Assembly: GCA_016700175.1 (NCBI GenBank) | Contig: CP065003.1 | Coordinates: 2,428,001-2,492,000, forward strand | Length of the DNA stretch: 64,000 nucleotides | From: Acidobacteriota bacterium | GTDB taxonomy: Bacteria > Acidobacteriota > Blastocatellia > Pyrinomonadales > Pyrinomonadaceae | Direction of reading: 5' to 3' | Shown here: piece after piece, positions 8,402 through 15,623 of the stretch | How the letters are laid out: each line of letters starts with the position of its first letter | Position numbering within the stretch: the stretch's first letter is position 1 | Position numbers and translations under genes: made by a program | Notes under the pieces: generated by a model | Told to the model about the DNA's origin: nothing | The model's input: only the letters and a program-made list of their open reading frames with translations | The model's database searches: none

Positions 8402-8863
8402 TTGTGGGGAATCCAAACATATATCAAGGGGCATTTTTCAAGTACAGGTGTGGGCGAGAAAAGGGAGCAGATCACCATTTCCAGCAGGATCGAGGCGATC
8501 GACGAAGCGGTGACGAAAGCGGTCACGTACGCGAAGGGCCTTGGTTTTTCTGACGATGCGATCTTCGGCATCGACATGGCCGTACGGGAAGCCGTCGCAA
8601 ATGCTGTAAAACACGGCAACGGGCTTGACGAGAGCAAGTCGGTTGAGATCACACTTGCGGACATTGTCGAAGGGCTCGAGATCACCGTCCGTGATTACGG
8701 ACGGGGATTCAACGTGGAAGACGTGCCGGACCCCACGAATCCCGAGAATCTGCTGAAGGAAAACGGCCGCGGAATACTGTTCATGCAAAACTTCGTTACC
8801 ACCGTCGAATGGCATAACCATCCTGAGGGAGGAATGCTTGTCCGGATGGTAAAGGAGCTTTGA
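8402..8863 (+). CDS. RsbW/SpoIIAB-like anti-sigma serine kinase (HATPase)
   Basis: This small GHKL-type ATPase has an N-box in EAVANAVKHGN (about residues 64-74), a G1 box in DYGRGF (about 100-105) and a G2 box in NGRGILFM (about 121-128). Proteins of this family phosphorylate a STAS antagonist and bind a sigma factor or response partner. The frame opens with TTG at 8402 (153 residues); a GTG at 8450 would give 137 residues and loses nothing of the fold, so the start is uncertain. A STAS-domain gene follows 83 bp downstream on the same strand, which makes partner switching likely. No sigma factor or PP2C phosphatase is encoded in this window. Confidence 0.8.
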   Translation: MWGIQTYIKGHFSSTGVGEKREQITISSRIEAIDEAVTKAVTYAKGLGFSDDAIFGIDMAVREAVANAVKHGNGLDESKSVEITLADIVEGLEITVRDYGRGFNVEDVPDPTNPENLLKENGRGILFMQNFVTTVEWHNHPEGGMLVRMVKEL

Positions 8864-8877
8864 GAGTCTTGCGGTGC

Positions 8878-8907
8878 TTGGATTTTTCGGCGGGTTTCGC
8901 TTAGAAT
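8878..8907 (+). promoter_or_regulatory. Candidate sigma-70-type promoter before the STAS gene
   Basis: TTGGAT (8878-8883) and TAGAAT (8902-8907) are separated by 18 nt, with the start codon about 40 nt further on. It would let the antagonist be made independently of the kinase. Promoter consensus in this lineage is unverified. Confidence 0.35.
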
Positions 8908-8946
8908 CTGCGTTTACATTTTCAAACTAAATTCCAGGAGATAAAA

Positions 8947-9294
8947 ATGGCTGAACTCAATATTTCGGAACGTCAGGCCGGCGATGTCACCATACTCGAC
9001 ATGAGCGGCAAGGTGACGATCGGTGAAGGAAGTGTCGCACTCCGCAACACCATTCGCCGCCTGCTCGGCGAGGGCAAGAAGAAGATCCTTTTGAATCTTT
9101 CCGATGTCGGTTACATAGATTCGAGCGGCATAGGCGAACTGGTATCGAGCTTCACAGCCGTCAACAAGGAATCCGGAAGCCTGAAGCTCCTGAACCTGAC
9201 CCAGAAGATCCAGGACCTTCTTGCGATCACGAAACTGCTTACGGTCTTCGACACCTTCGACGAGGAAGGCGAAGCGCTCGCCAGTTACGAATAG
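8947..9294 (+). CDS. STAS-domain anti-sigma factor antagonist (RsbV/SpoIIAA-like)
   Basis: This 115-residue single-domain STAS protein has the signature YIDSSGIGELV (about residues 56-66). The Ser59-Ser60 pair is where family members are phosphorylated by their cognate RsbW-type kinase. In its unphosphorylated form the antagonist binds the kinase and frees the sigma factor (established family mechanism). A clear ribosome binding site, AGGAG, precedes the ATG. It is downstream of its likely kinase and is closed by a strong intrinsic terminator at 9328-9367. Confidence 0.9.
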   Translation: MAELNISERQAGDVTILDMSGKVTIGEGSVALRNTIRRLLGEGKKKILLNLSDVGYIDSSGIGELVSSFTAVNKESGSLKLLNLTQKIQDLLAITKLLTVFDTFDEEGEALASYE

Positions 9295-9327
9295 TTCGCG
9301 GCTCGAGGCCGCGAGTGTTTTCAAACG

Positions 9328-9367
9328 ACGAAGGACAGGGGATGCAAGGTGATCCGCTGTCCTTCGT
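9328..9367 (+). terminator. Intrinsic terminator after the STAS gene
   Basis: ACGAAGGACAG (9328-9338) pairs perfectly with CTGTCCTTCGT (9357-9367) around an 18-nt loop. A short T-run follows (TTTTGCCTTT). Confidence 0.85.
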
Positions 9368-9515
9368 TTTGCCTTTGGAAAAGCATCTATTGACGGAAAG
9401 GCCGCATCACCGTGACTGCAAAGACACAGACAGACAACGGTTGCTTTAACCCCCCTTGTTTCCCTTGCTCCGTCTGTGTTCTTTGCCTTTTTCCTTTCTA
9501 AAGAAGACAGTCAAG

Positions 9516-11264
9516 ATGAAGAGAGCAATATCGATCTTCGTGCTATTAGCGCTTTCGGTCTGTGCGTTTGCCCAGGACGCTGCGCTGTTCGACCTTTCGA
9601 GTTACGGTGTCCGCATCGAGCCGGACAAACGCCTTATCGCCGTGCTTGCCACGCTTGAGGTCGCGGGAATGCAGACGGACCTCACGCCCCGCGGGGAAGA
9701 GTTGCGCAAGAGACTCCGGGAAGTGTCGAAAGGTATCGATCCGGACCTTCGGAACAGGATCGAGATCTTCGTCAATCAATACAAGAAGCGGCATCCTGGT
9801 TCGACACCCGCGGAGCTCGAAGCCCCGTTCATCTCGATGGCCTATTCGTTGTCTCCAGCGCCGCAGCTTGCGGAGCCGTTCCGCTCGATAGACCTGCCCG
9901 ACGACCTTCTTGAGGTGCTTGATTTCTCCGTCCTTGTGCGCGAGTACTACAGATCGGCGGGAATCGCCGCCGAGATCGACAAGATCCACGCCGAGTACGT
10001 CGAGATCTCTCAAGAGCTTCGTCCTTCCGCCCGCGAGATGGTTACGGATGTCCTTGATTACCTGAACACGAGGCCCGCGCTTACCTACATCGACCGCGTA
10101 AAGGTCGAGACGAAGAAAGGCAAAGAGACGATCACGACCTACGAGCCCAGGGAACGGGAGCGCAGTTTTACGATCGTTCCGGAGATGCTCAACGGAAAGG
10201 ACACGATCAACTTCCTCAACATCACCGACGACTACTACGCCGTCGTTCCGCCCAACACGAATCTGGGCACCTCGCAGGTCCGCCGAGCTTACCTGCAGTT
10301 CGTGATCGACCCGCTCGTGCTTCAGAGCTCGAAAGAGGTACGGGAGAAACAGGAAGCGATCAGGACGGTAATAAACGACCGGAGGGACGCCGGGGGAACC
10401 GTTTCGCCGGATACGTTCCTGACGATCACGCGGTCGCTGGTCGCGGCTGTGGATGCCCGCGAGGAGCAGTACCGCAAGGAGCAGCTTGCGACCTCCCAAG
10501 CGCGGCGGAAGATCCCTCTGATGAAGACCGATGCTGAAAAGCAGGCGGTCGTGGCCGAGCTCGAACGGGTGAAATCGGTCCTTTCCGACGAAGCGGCGCT
10601 GCGTTTGTCGGAAAGCTACGAAGACGGCGCTGTGCTCGCATTCTATTTCGCGGAGAAACTGCGCGGGATCGAGGAATCGGGTTTCGACATCGGGAACTCT
10701 TTGAAAGACTGGGTGCTTTCGATCGACCCGGCGAGAGAGAAGAACCGCCTGGGGAGCGTAGCCGATGCGCGGAAGCGCGCGATGGAAGAAAGGGCGAGAC
10801 GCGGAACCACACTTGTCATCGAGACCACGCTAGTCGAGAACCCGCTCACGACGAAGCTTCTGGATATCGACAAGATGGCCGACGCCGGCAGGTTCGCGGA
10901 AGCGGAGACCGCCCTGAAGGTCCTTTTAGAGGAAATGCCGACCGAAACGCCCAGGATCTACTATGCGCTTGGCCGTGTTTCCAGCCGATCGGCGGAAGGC
11001 GTCAAGGACCCGGAAGAGCTTAACGAACGGCTTATCAACGCGAAGGTGTTCTACGAGAACGTTCTGCGGAACGCCGATCAGGATACGGATCCGGGGCTTT
11101 TGTCGTCGACTTACTTCGCGCTGGGCAGGATCTACGAGTTCTACAAACAACCGGATTACGCGGTGAAGATCTACGACGCCGCATTGAGGCTCGGCAAGGT
11201 GGAAGGCGGCGCGTACGACGAAGCGTTCGAGGCGAAGAAGGCGCTGCTGGAAAAAGGTCAGTAG
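9516..11264 (+). CDS. Exported protein with C-terminal TPR-like repeats
   Basis: From the ATG at 9516 the protein has 582 residues and starts with a clean signal peptide (MKRAISIFVLLALSVCAFAQ). The first 430 residues are mixed helix and strand without a family I recognise. Residues about 450-575 contain two or three tetratricopeptide-like helical pairs (A-E-A-E-T-A-L-K and Y-F-A-L-G-R-I-Y patterns). An upstream ATG at 9456 lies in a CT-rich repeat spacer (CCGTCTGTGTTCTTTG) and is not favoured. It is monocistronic, faces the O-antigen-ligase-like gene, and is probably periplasmic or cell-surface. Function unknown. Confidence 0.7.
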   Translation: MKRAISIFVLLALSVCAFAQDAALFDLSSYGVRIEPDKRLIAVLATLEVAGMQTDLTPRGEELRKRLREVSKGIDPDLRNRIEIFVNQYKKRHPGSTPAELEAPFISMAYSLSPAPQLAEPFRSIDLPDDLLEVLDFSVLVREYYRSAGIAAEIDKIHAEYVEISQELRPSAREMVTDVLDYLNTRPALTYIDRVKVETKKGKETITTYEPRERERSFTIVPEMLNGKDTINFLNITDDYYAVVPPNTNLGTSQVRRAYLQFVIDPLVLQSSKEVREKQEAIRTVINDRRDAGGTVSPDTFLTITRSLVAAVDAREEQYRKEQLATSQARRKIPLMKTDAEKQAVVAELERVKSVLSDEAALRLSESYEDGAVLAFYFAEKLRGIEESGFDIGNSLKDWVLSIDPAREKNRLGSVADARKRAMEERARRGTTLVIETTLVENPLTTKLLDIDKMADAGRFAEAETALKVLLEEMPTETPRIYYALGRVSSRSAEGVKDPEELNERLINAKVFYENVLRNADQDTDPGLLSSTYFALGRIYEFYKQPDYAVKIYDAALRLGKVEGGAYDEAFEAKKALLEKGQ

Positions 11265-11482
11265 TTGCTTTTTTCCGCAGAGAATGCGGAAACCTGAGCG
11301 AAAGTTTGAACGCAAAGGACGCGATGGACGCAAAGGTGTCTACCACTTGTCCCTTTTACCAAATTAAAATTTTCACTTGAAGTTCCGGAAGGTTTTGGGC
11401 AACGCCTCAAATGCCTTTGCGCCCTTGGCGTCCTTTGCGTTGAACCCTCTTCAGATCTCTGCGCTCTTTGCCTACTCTGCGG
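11265..11482. repeat. Inverted pair of 9-nt-period arrays between convergent genes
   Basis: A forward array of CGCAAAGGA/CGCGATGGA units (11309-11336) faces a reverse array CCTTTGCGCCCTTGGCGTCC... (11414-11441). A further CTCTGCGCTCTTTGCCTACTC-type array runs into GCGGTTAA, whose TTA is the TAA stop of the minus-strand gene at 11483. The layout closely parallels 753-998. Confidence 0.8.
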
Positions 11483-12853
11483 TTAATCCTTATTTACCTT
11501 CCCAATCGCCATGACCGCAAGCAGCAGAAAAAAGAACATGTTCGCGTTCGTCCGCAGAGGGAAATCGACGAAGCTGTGGACCATCACGCCGAAGCATCCC
11601 GCCAGCGCTCCCACCGCTGCCGACCGCCTGAACCGATCCCTTGCCCCCCGTATCGTCCCGATCGCGCTCCGAAACAGGAAGTAGATAAACACCAGCACCA
11701 ACGCCAGCCCGACTATGCCGCCGTCCGAGAGCATCTGCAGATAGTCGTTGTGCGCGTGCTCGACGCGGTAAATTCCGCTCCACGTATCATAGCGGGTGAA
11801 CGCGACGCCGAAGCTCTCAAGCCCGGAACCGATGATCGGATTCGCAGCGAAGATCTTTAACGCCACCGACCAGTAGTGAAGGCGTCCGGTCGAGAAGTCC
11901 TCGCCGGCCTCCTGCATCGCGGCGCCCCGAAGCAGTTCCTGCTCGCCTCCCGCCCAGACCGCGAAGAGGATCAGCACCAGCATCAGCCCTACCGCCGAAC
12001 CGACGATCAAAGCCGGACTGCCGAGAAGAGGCCTGCGTTCGTTCCGAGAGCTCTTTCCGCCGTCGCGCCGGTTGATCAAAAGGAAAGAAACAGCGAGGAA
12101 CGACAGGACGGCGACAAGGCTCAGGAACGCTCCTCGGGACCCCGCGAAGATCACGCCGGTCCCGATCAGGATGACGCCAATGGCGAAGAACACGAGCTTG
12201 TCGCGCTTCGTACCGCCTCCGGCAAGGGGTGCGAGCGCCATCGCGAACATCATCACCAGGAACGACGCGAAATGATGCCTGTTGATGAACGAGCCGAACG
12301 GACGCGCCTGGGCGGCCGGCGTGATGCCGTAGATAGTCGTTGGATCGGAAAGGGACTGAAGGATCGCGAAGAATGCCATCGCGGAGCCGAAAATTATAAG
12401 GGCAATGACCAGAGTCCTGATCCTCGACCTCGAATCGATGAACGTAAGTGCAGCGAAAAAGAAAACTCCGAAAACGAAGAGCTTTATGACCGCGAGCCGT
12501 GTCGCGTTCGGCTCGACCGACAGCGCGTTCGATGCCCCTGTCGTGAGGACCCCGTCGGGAACTCCGGAACCCGCCAGCGGCAAGAGCTGGAAAAGTCCCA
12601 GGACAATTAGGCCTGCGAACGCGAAAAGGGCCGGATGGAAAACCGCGGTGAGCCTTCCGCTCCTGAAGCTGTGAACAAGCCAAAGAACTGGGATCAGACC
12701 AACAAGAGCTGTGATGAACGCGAACGAGCCGGTGCTGACGCCTCCGAACGACAGATTGGCGGCCACGGGTACGGCGATCAGAAGCACGAAGATCAACGTG
12801 CTTGCCAGCCCGGGGCTATCGTTTCCGGTTCTGTGGTGTTCGGAGTTGTTCAT
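11483..12853 (-). CDS. O-antigen ligase/polymerase family membrane protein
   Basis: The protein has 456 residues and about 11-12 membrane helices. A large periplasmic loop between about residues 300 and 385 ends in EHAHNDYLQMLSDGG, the Wzy_C/WaaL hallmark with the catalytic-type His. Family members polymerise undecaprenyl-linked repeat units or ligate the finished chain to an acceptor. Sequence alone does not separate the two. It is the last gene of the minus-strand glycan locus, directly downstream of a TPR/carbohydrate-binding-like membrane protein. Its stop codon lies in the repeat spacer. Confidence 0.85.
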   Translation of the reverse strand: MNNSEHHRTGNDSPGLASTLIFVLLIAVPVAANLSFGGVSTGSFAFITALVGLIPVLWLVHSFRSGRLTAVFHPALFAFAGLIVLGLFQLLPLAGSGVPDGVLTTGASNALSVEPNATRLAVIKLFVFGVFFFAALTFIDSRSRIRTLVIALIIFGSAMAFFAILQSLSDPTTIYGITPAAQARPFGSFINRHHFASFLVMMFAMALAPLAGGGTKRDKLVFFAIGVILIGTGVIFAGSRGAFLSLVAVLSFLAVSFLLINRRDGGKSSRNERRPLLGSPALIVGSAVGLMLVLILFAVWAGGEQELLRGAAMQEAGEDFSTGRLHYWSVALKIFAANPIIGSGLESFGVAFTRYDTWSGIYRVEHAHNDYLQMLSDGGIVGLALVLVFIYFLFRSAIGTIRGARDRFRRSAAVGALAGCFGVMVHSFVDFPLRTNANMFFFLLLAVMAIGKVNKD

Positions 12854-13298
12854 AAATCAGTGAAAAAAACAAGATACACAAGATGTTCAGGATGGCACGT
12901 TAGCCGATCGCCTGAGCTGCTGCTCCAGAACCGATAAACCCGACAGCCTTACGACTTGGAACTTGGAACCTGGAACTTACCCACCTTATCCATCCTGTCT
13001 TTTCTTCTGTTCTCTCGCAAAGACGCAAAGGCGCGAAGTGCCGCAAAGAAGAAAGTGCGCGCTTACCCGCCAAAAGAATCTTTTGTTTATGAATTACGTC
13101 CCTCCGGGGCTCCTGATCATTTTTGCTAGCTGACCCGTGGTTCGAAAACCAAATGCTTGATCGGCCAATTCGTTCATTTGAAAAGGATTGCCGGTATTCA
13201 GAGTCCATCGCCCACTGGACCTTGGCCAATCGCCTTTGATCATGCCCGTCGCTCGCGCTCCGGGTTCCGATTGTTCCCAGTTATCTCCTTCATCCTTT
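12854..13298. other. Repeat-filled spacer, no gene
   Basis: It contains AACAAGATACACAAGATG-type units (12867-12897) with a reverse counterpart ATCCATCCTGTC (12988-13000). It also holds a 7-nt array of GGAACTT/GGAACCT (12957-12980), a CGCAAAGG-type array (13015-13050) and a CAAAAGA-A-TCTTTTG palindrome (13071-13085). A further TCCTTCATCCTTTTCATCCTTG array (13286-13308) runs over the downstream gene end. No convincing gene is seen. Confidence 0.6.
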
Positions 13299-14570
13299 TC
13301 ATCCTTGTTCCACCTTCTTGATCGAAACCCCGTCGATCCACGCCCGGCCGGCGATCCTGCATTCCGATCCCACGCATTTCTCGCGGACGAGCCGTATGAT
13401 CACGCCTTCCGATCCGTCCTTCGTGCTGAAAACGGCGGACACCGGCGCCCATCCCGAAGATGCGGGGACGGCCGGCGTCGAAGCCAACACCTCTCCGGAA
13501 ACCGCATCGGCGATCTCCCAGAACATCGTCTTGTCCGTCTCGAGCTCGGTCTTCAGGAATGCCTCGAACCGGTACTCAACTCCCGGGAGGACTGCGACCG
13601 CTTGCGAAATGGTCCTGAACGCACCGGTGGACCTGCCCTCGAAGATCAGTGCAAGGCTCTTTCCGCCCTCCCGCTTTTGCTCGACGCTTATTCCAACAGC
13701 CGGATTCTTTCCCGCTTGGATGTTCCATTCGAAAACGCCGGGCTCGTCGACGGACACGTCCTTCTCGAATCCGCCGTTCGTCACTTCCGCCACTTTTGGC
13801 CCGTCGTCGGAAAGCATCGCCTGGACCTCGGCCGCGGCCGCGTATCGTTTTGCGCCGAGAAGCGTCTGAAGCAGCTGGTTGCCGGCTTCCCGATGTTCCT
13901 CCCTGATCTCCTGCCCGGGTAAAGATTTCCACATCGCAATCGCTTCGCGGTACTTCTCCTGCCGCGCGAGGAAACCGGCCATCGCCGCCTTCACGGCGGA
14001 AGAATCGCCGACCGTCGCGATCACCCTGTCGATGTCGCCTTCGAACAGGTCCCAGGCCAGCGACGCCGCGGGCGGGCCGAACTTCGAGTTTCCTTCCACC
14101 GCTCTCCGGATATGTGCGAATCCCTCTTCGTCTTTGCCGTTGCGGATCAGCACGTTCCCAAGCGTCCAGAGCACTTCCGAATAGTTGGGGGCTGTTTCCG
14201 CGGCGTGCCTTAGCGCCTTCTCGGCCTCTTCGGGTTTGCCGTTGCGTTCGAGCGCCTTTCCGAACTCCAGCCAAAGCAAGTAATCGTTCGGTTCCAGAGC
14301 CGCAGCTTTCTCGTACATTTCGAGCGAACGCGGAAGGTCTTCCGGCCGCATCGATCGCTCGAGATACCATCCCGCGGCGTAATACGCGAACGGTTCATTT
14401 GGAGCGATGGATGCGGCGAATTCGGCGGCTGCCGGCTCGCCGGCACCTCGAGCGACGGCATTCCCGAGAAGAGTAAGGATAGAGAAAATGAAAAGCAGGA
14501 GGACAGCAAGGAAACCGAATGCGAACACGGTGCGGGCGGCCAGGCTTTTGAGTTTCAGTTCAACTCTCAT
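13299..14570 (-). CDS. TPR membrane protein with C-terminal carbohydrate-binding-like domain
   Basis: The ATG at 14570 gives 423 residues: an N-terminal membrane helix (about 12-35), TPR-like helical repeats (about 45-150, for example YEKAAALEPNDYLLWLEFGKALE), then a beta-rich C-terminal domain (about 260-415). The C-terminal part has VTNGGFEKD and WIDGVSIKK at its ends, as in CBM4/9-like carbohydrate-binding modules. An open frame continues to 14846, but it encodes only an Arg-Pro-Asp-Arg-Leu-Asp repeat made by the adjacent minisatellite, so it is not used. It probably helps assembly or length control of the polysaccharide next to the O-antigen-ligase-like protein (inference). Confidence 0.75.
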   Translation of the reverse strand: MRVELKLKSLAARTVFAFGFLAVLLLFIFSILTLLGNAVARGAGEPAAAEFAASIAPNEPFAYYAAGWYLERSMRPEDLPRSLEMYEKAAALEPNDYLLWLEFGKALERNGKPEEAEKALRHAAETAPNYSEVLWTLGNVLIRNGKDEEGFAHIRRAVEGNSKFGPPAASLAWDLFEGDIDRVIATVGDSSAVKAAMAGFLARQEKYREAIAMWKSLPGQEIREEHREAGNQLLQTLLGAKRYAAAAEVQAMLSDDGPKVAEVTNGGFEKDVSVDEPGVFEWNIQAGKNPAVGISVEQKREGGKSLALIFEGRSTGAFRTISQAVAVLPGVEYRFEAFLKTELETDKTMFWEIADAVSGEVLASTPAVPASSGWAPVSAVFSTKDGSEGVIIRLVREKCVGSECRIAGRAWIDGVSIKKVEQG

Positions 14571-14931
14571 AGGGCGAAGTCTATCGGGTCTGTCGGGTCT
14601 GTCGCGTCTATCGGGTCTGTCGAGTCTATCGGGTCTGTCGAGTCTATCGGGTCTGTCGAGTCTATCGGGTCTGTCGAGTCTATCGGGTCTGTCGGGTCTG
14701 TCGGGTCTGTCGAGTCTATCGGGTCTGTCGAGTCTATCGGGTCTGTCGAGTCTATCGGGTCTGTCGAGTCTATCGGGTCTATCGGGTCTGTTGCGTCTGT
14801 CGCGTCTGTCGGGTCTGTCGCGTCTGTAGGGTCTATCGACTCGCAAGACTCGACAGACTCGCTAGACTTTATCGACTCGACCGACTCGTTAGACTCTTTC
14901 GACTCGCCAAACCCGATCGACTGATCCGACG
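14571..14931. repeat. 9-nt minisatellite, GTCTGTCGG/GTCTATCGG type
   Basis: From 14578 to about 14830 the sequence is nearly pure 9-nt units alternating GTCTATCGG, GTCTGTCGA and GTCTGTCGG. From there to 14925 the reverse-complement form (GACTCGACA, GACTCGCTA) takes over, so the ends could fold back. The array begins within three nucleotides of the stop codon of the four-helix-bundle gene at 14932. Because 9 is a multiple of 3, all frames stay open through it and spurious ORFs result. Confidence 0.9.
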
Positions 14932-15303
14932 CTAATTCTTCTCCTTCCTCAGGTGTCGAATCAAACCGAAGAGCATTCTTGAGACTTGTTCAAGATCCTC
15001 ATAAAGAGTATCGAATTCTGACTCGTCAACATATCCCTGGTCCAAGGCAATATAAAGATGTGACTGGACCTCTGCGGCAGAAGACCGCGAGATGTTAAGA
15101 AAGTGTAGGAAATCGCGGTCGGTCCGTCTGGCAAAACCTTCGGCGATATTGGCCATGACCGACACACTCGACCTGCGAATCTGGTCCTTTAAGCCGAAGT
15201 CTCGAGCAAAATCAGAATCGCTCGTGATTGAATAGATCATTCTCGTGATCTCTCGTGCTTTCTTCCAAGCATTAAGGTCTTCGAATCTGTGAACTGTGGA
15301 CAT
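14932..15303 (-). CDS. Four-helix bundle protein (S23/IVP family)
   Basis: The protein has 123 residues and is all helical. FEDLNAWKKAREI near the start and SVSVMANIAEGFARR in the middle are hallmarks of the S23/four-helix bundle family. Members are found as ORFs in 23S rRNA intervening sequences, as stand-alone genes and as accessory (Avd-like) proteins. No rRNA or reverse transcriptase is encoded here, so this is a stand-alone copy of unknown function. It lies between two repeat blocks inside the glycan locus, which suggests a mobile or passenger gene. Confidence 0.8.
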   Translation of the reverse strand: MSTVHRFEDLNAWKKAREITRMIYSITSDSDFARDFGLKDQIRRSSVSVMANIAEGFARRTDRDFLHFLNISRSSAAEVQSHLYIALDQGYVDESEFDTLYEDLEQVSRMLFGLIRHLRKEKN

Positions 15304-15623
15304 TGTGAGGAACCTCCATCCAGAAGTGGTTAATTGAAGAGATCTGGCCGGTGAGACGAACAGATCATCGCGACGAGCATAATAGAATAAGGTTGGAATG
15401 AAAAGGTTGAGATGGAGTTCAAGTGACCCGATAAACTCGACAGACCCGACAAATTGTACGTATCGTCGGTACGCGACTCCGGGTTATCGCGTGCTTCGTT
15501 CCGTGGGTTCCGCTTCGCTCCACCCACGGCAAAATGCAGGTCGTCGCTTCGCGACGCCGGAAACTCGACAGACCCGACAGACTCACCTGACTCGATCGAC
15601 TCGACAGACTCGCCAGACTCTCT
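15304..15623. repeat. Spacer with 9-nt units and short perfect hairpins
   Basis: It holds GACCCGATA/AACTCGACA/GACCCGACA units at 15423-15450 and 15565-15618. Between them are two hairpins: CCGTGGGT (15501-15508) with ACCCACGG (15522-15529), and CGTCGC-TTC-GCGACG (15542-15556) with a 3-nt loop. The second block ends 8 nt before the stop codon of the gene at 15624. No gene is seen. Confidence 0.75.

Noticed and set aside
14407..14846. Repetitive protein frames (SGLSSLSG type on plus, RPDRLD type on minus)
   Set aside because: Both come from translating the 9-nt minisatellite, whose period keeps all frames open. No ribosome binding site or non-repeat fold supports them.
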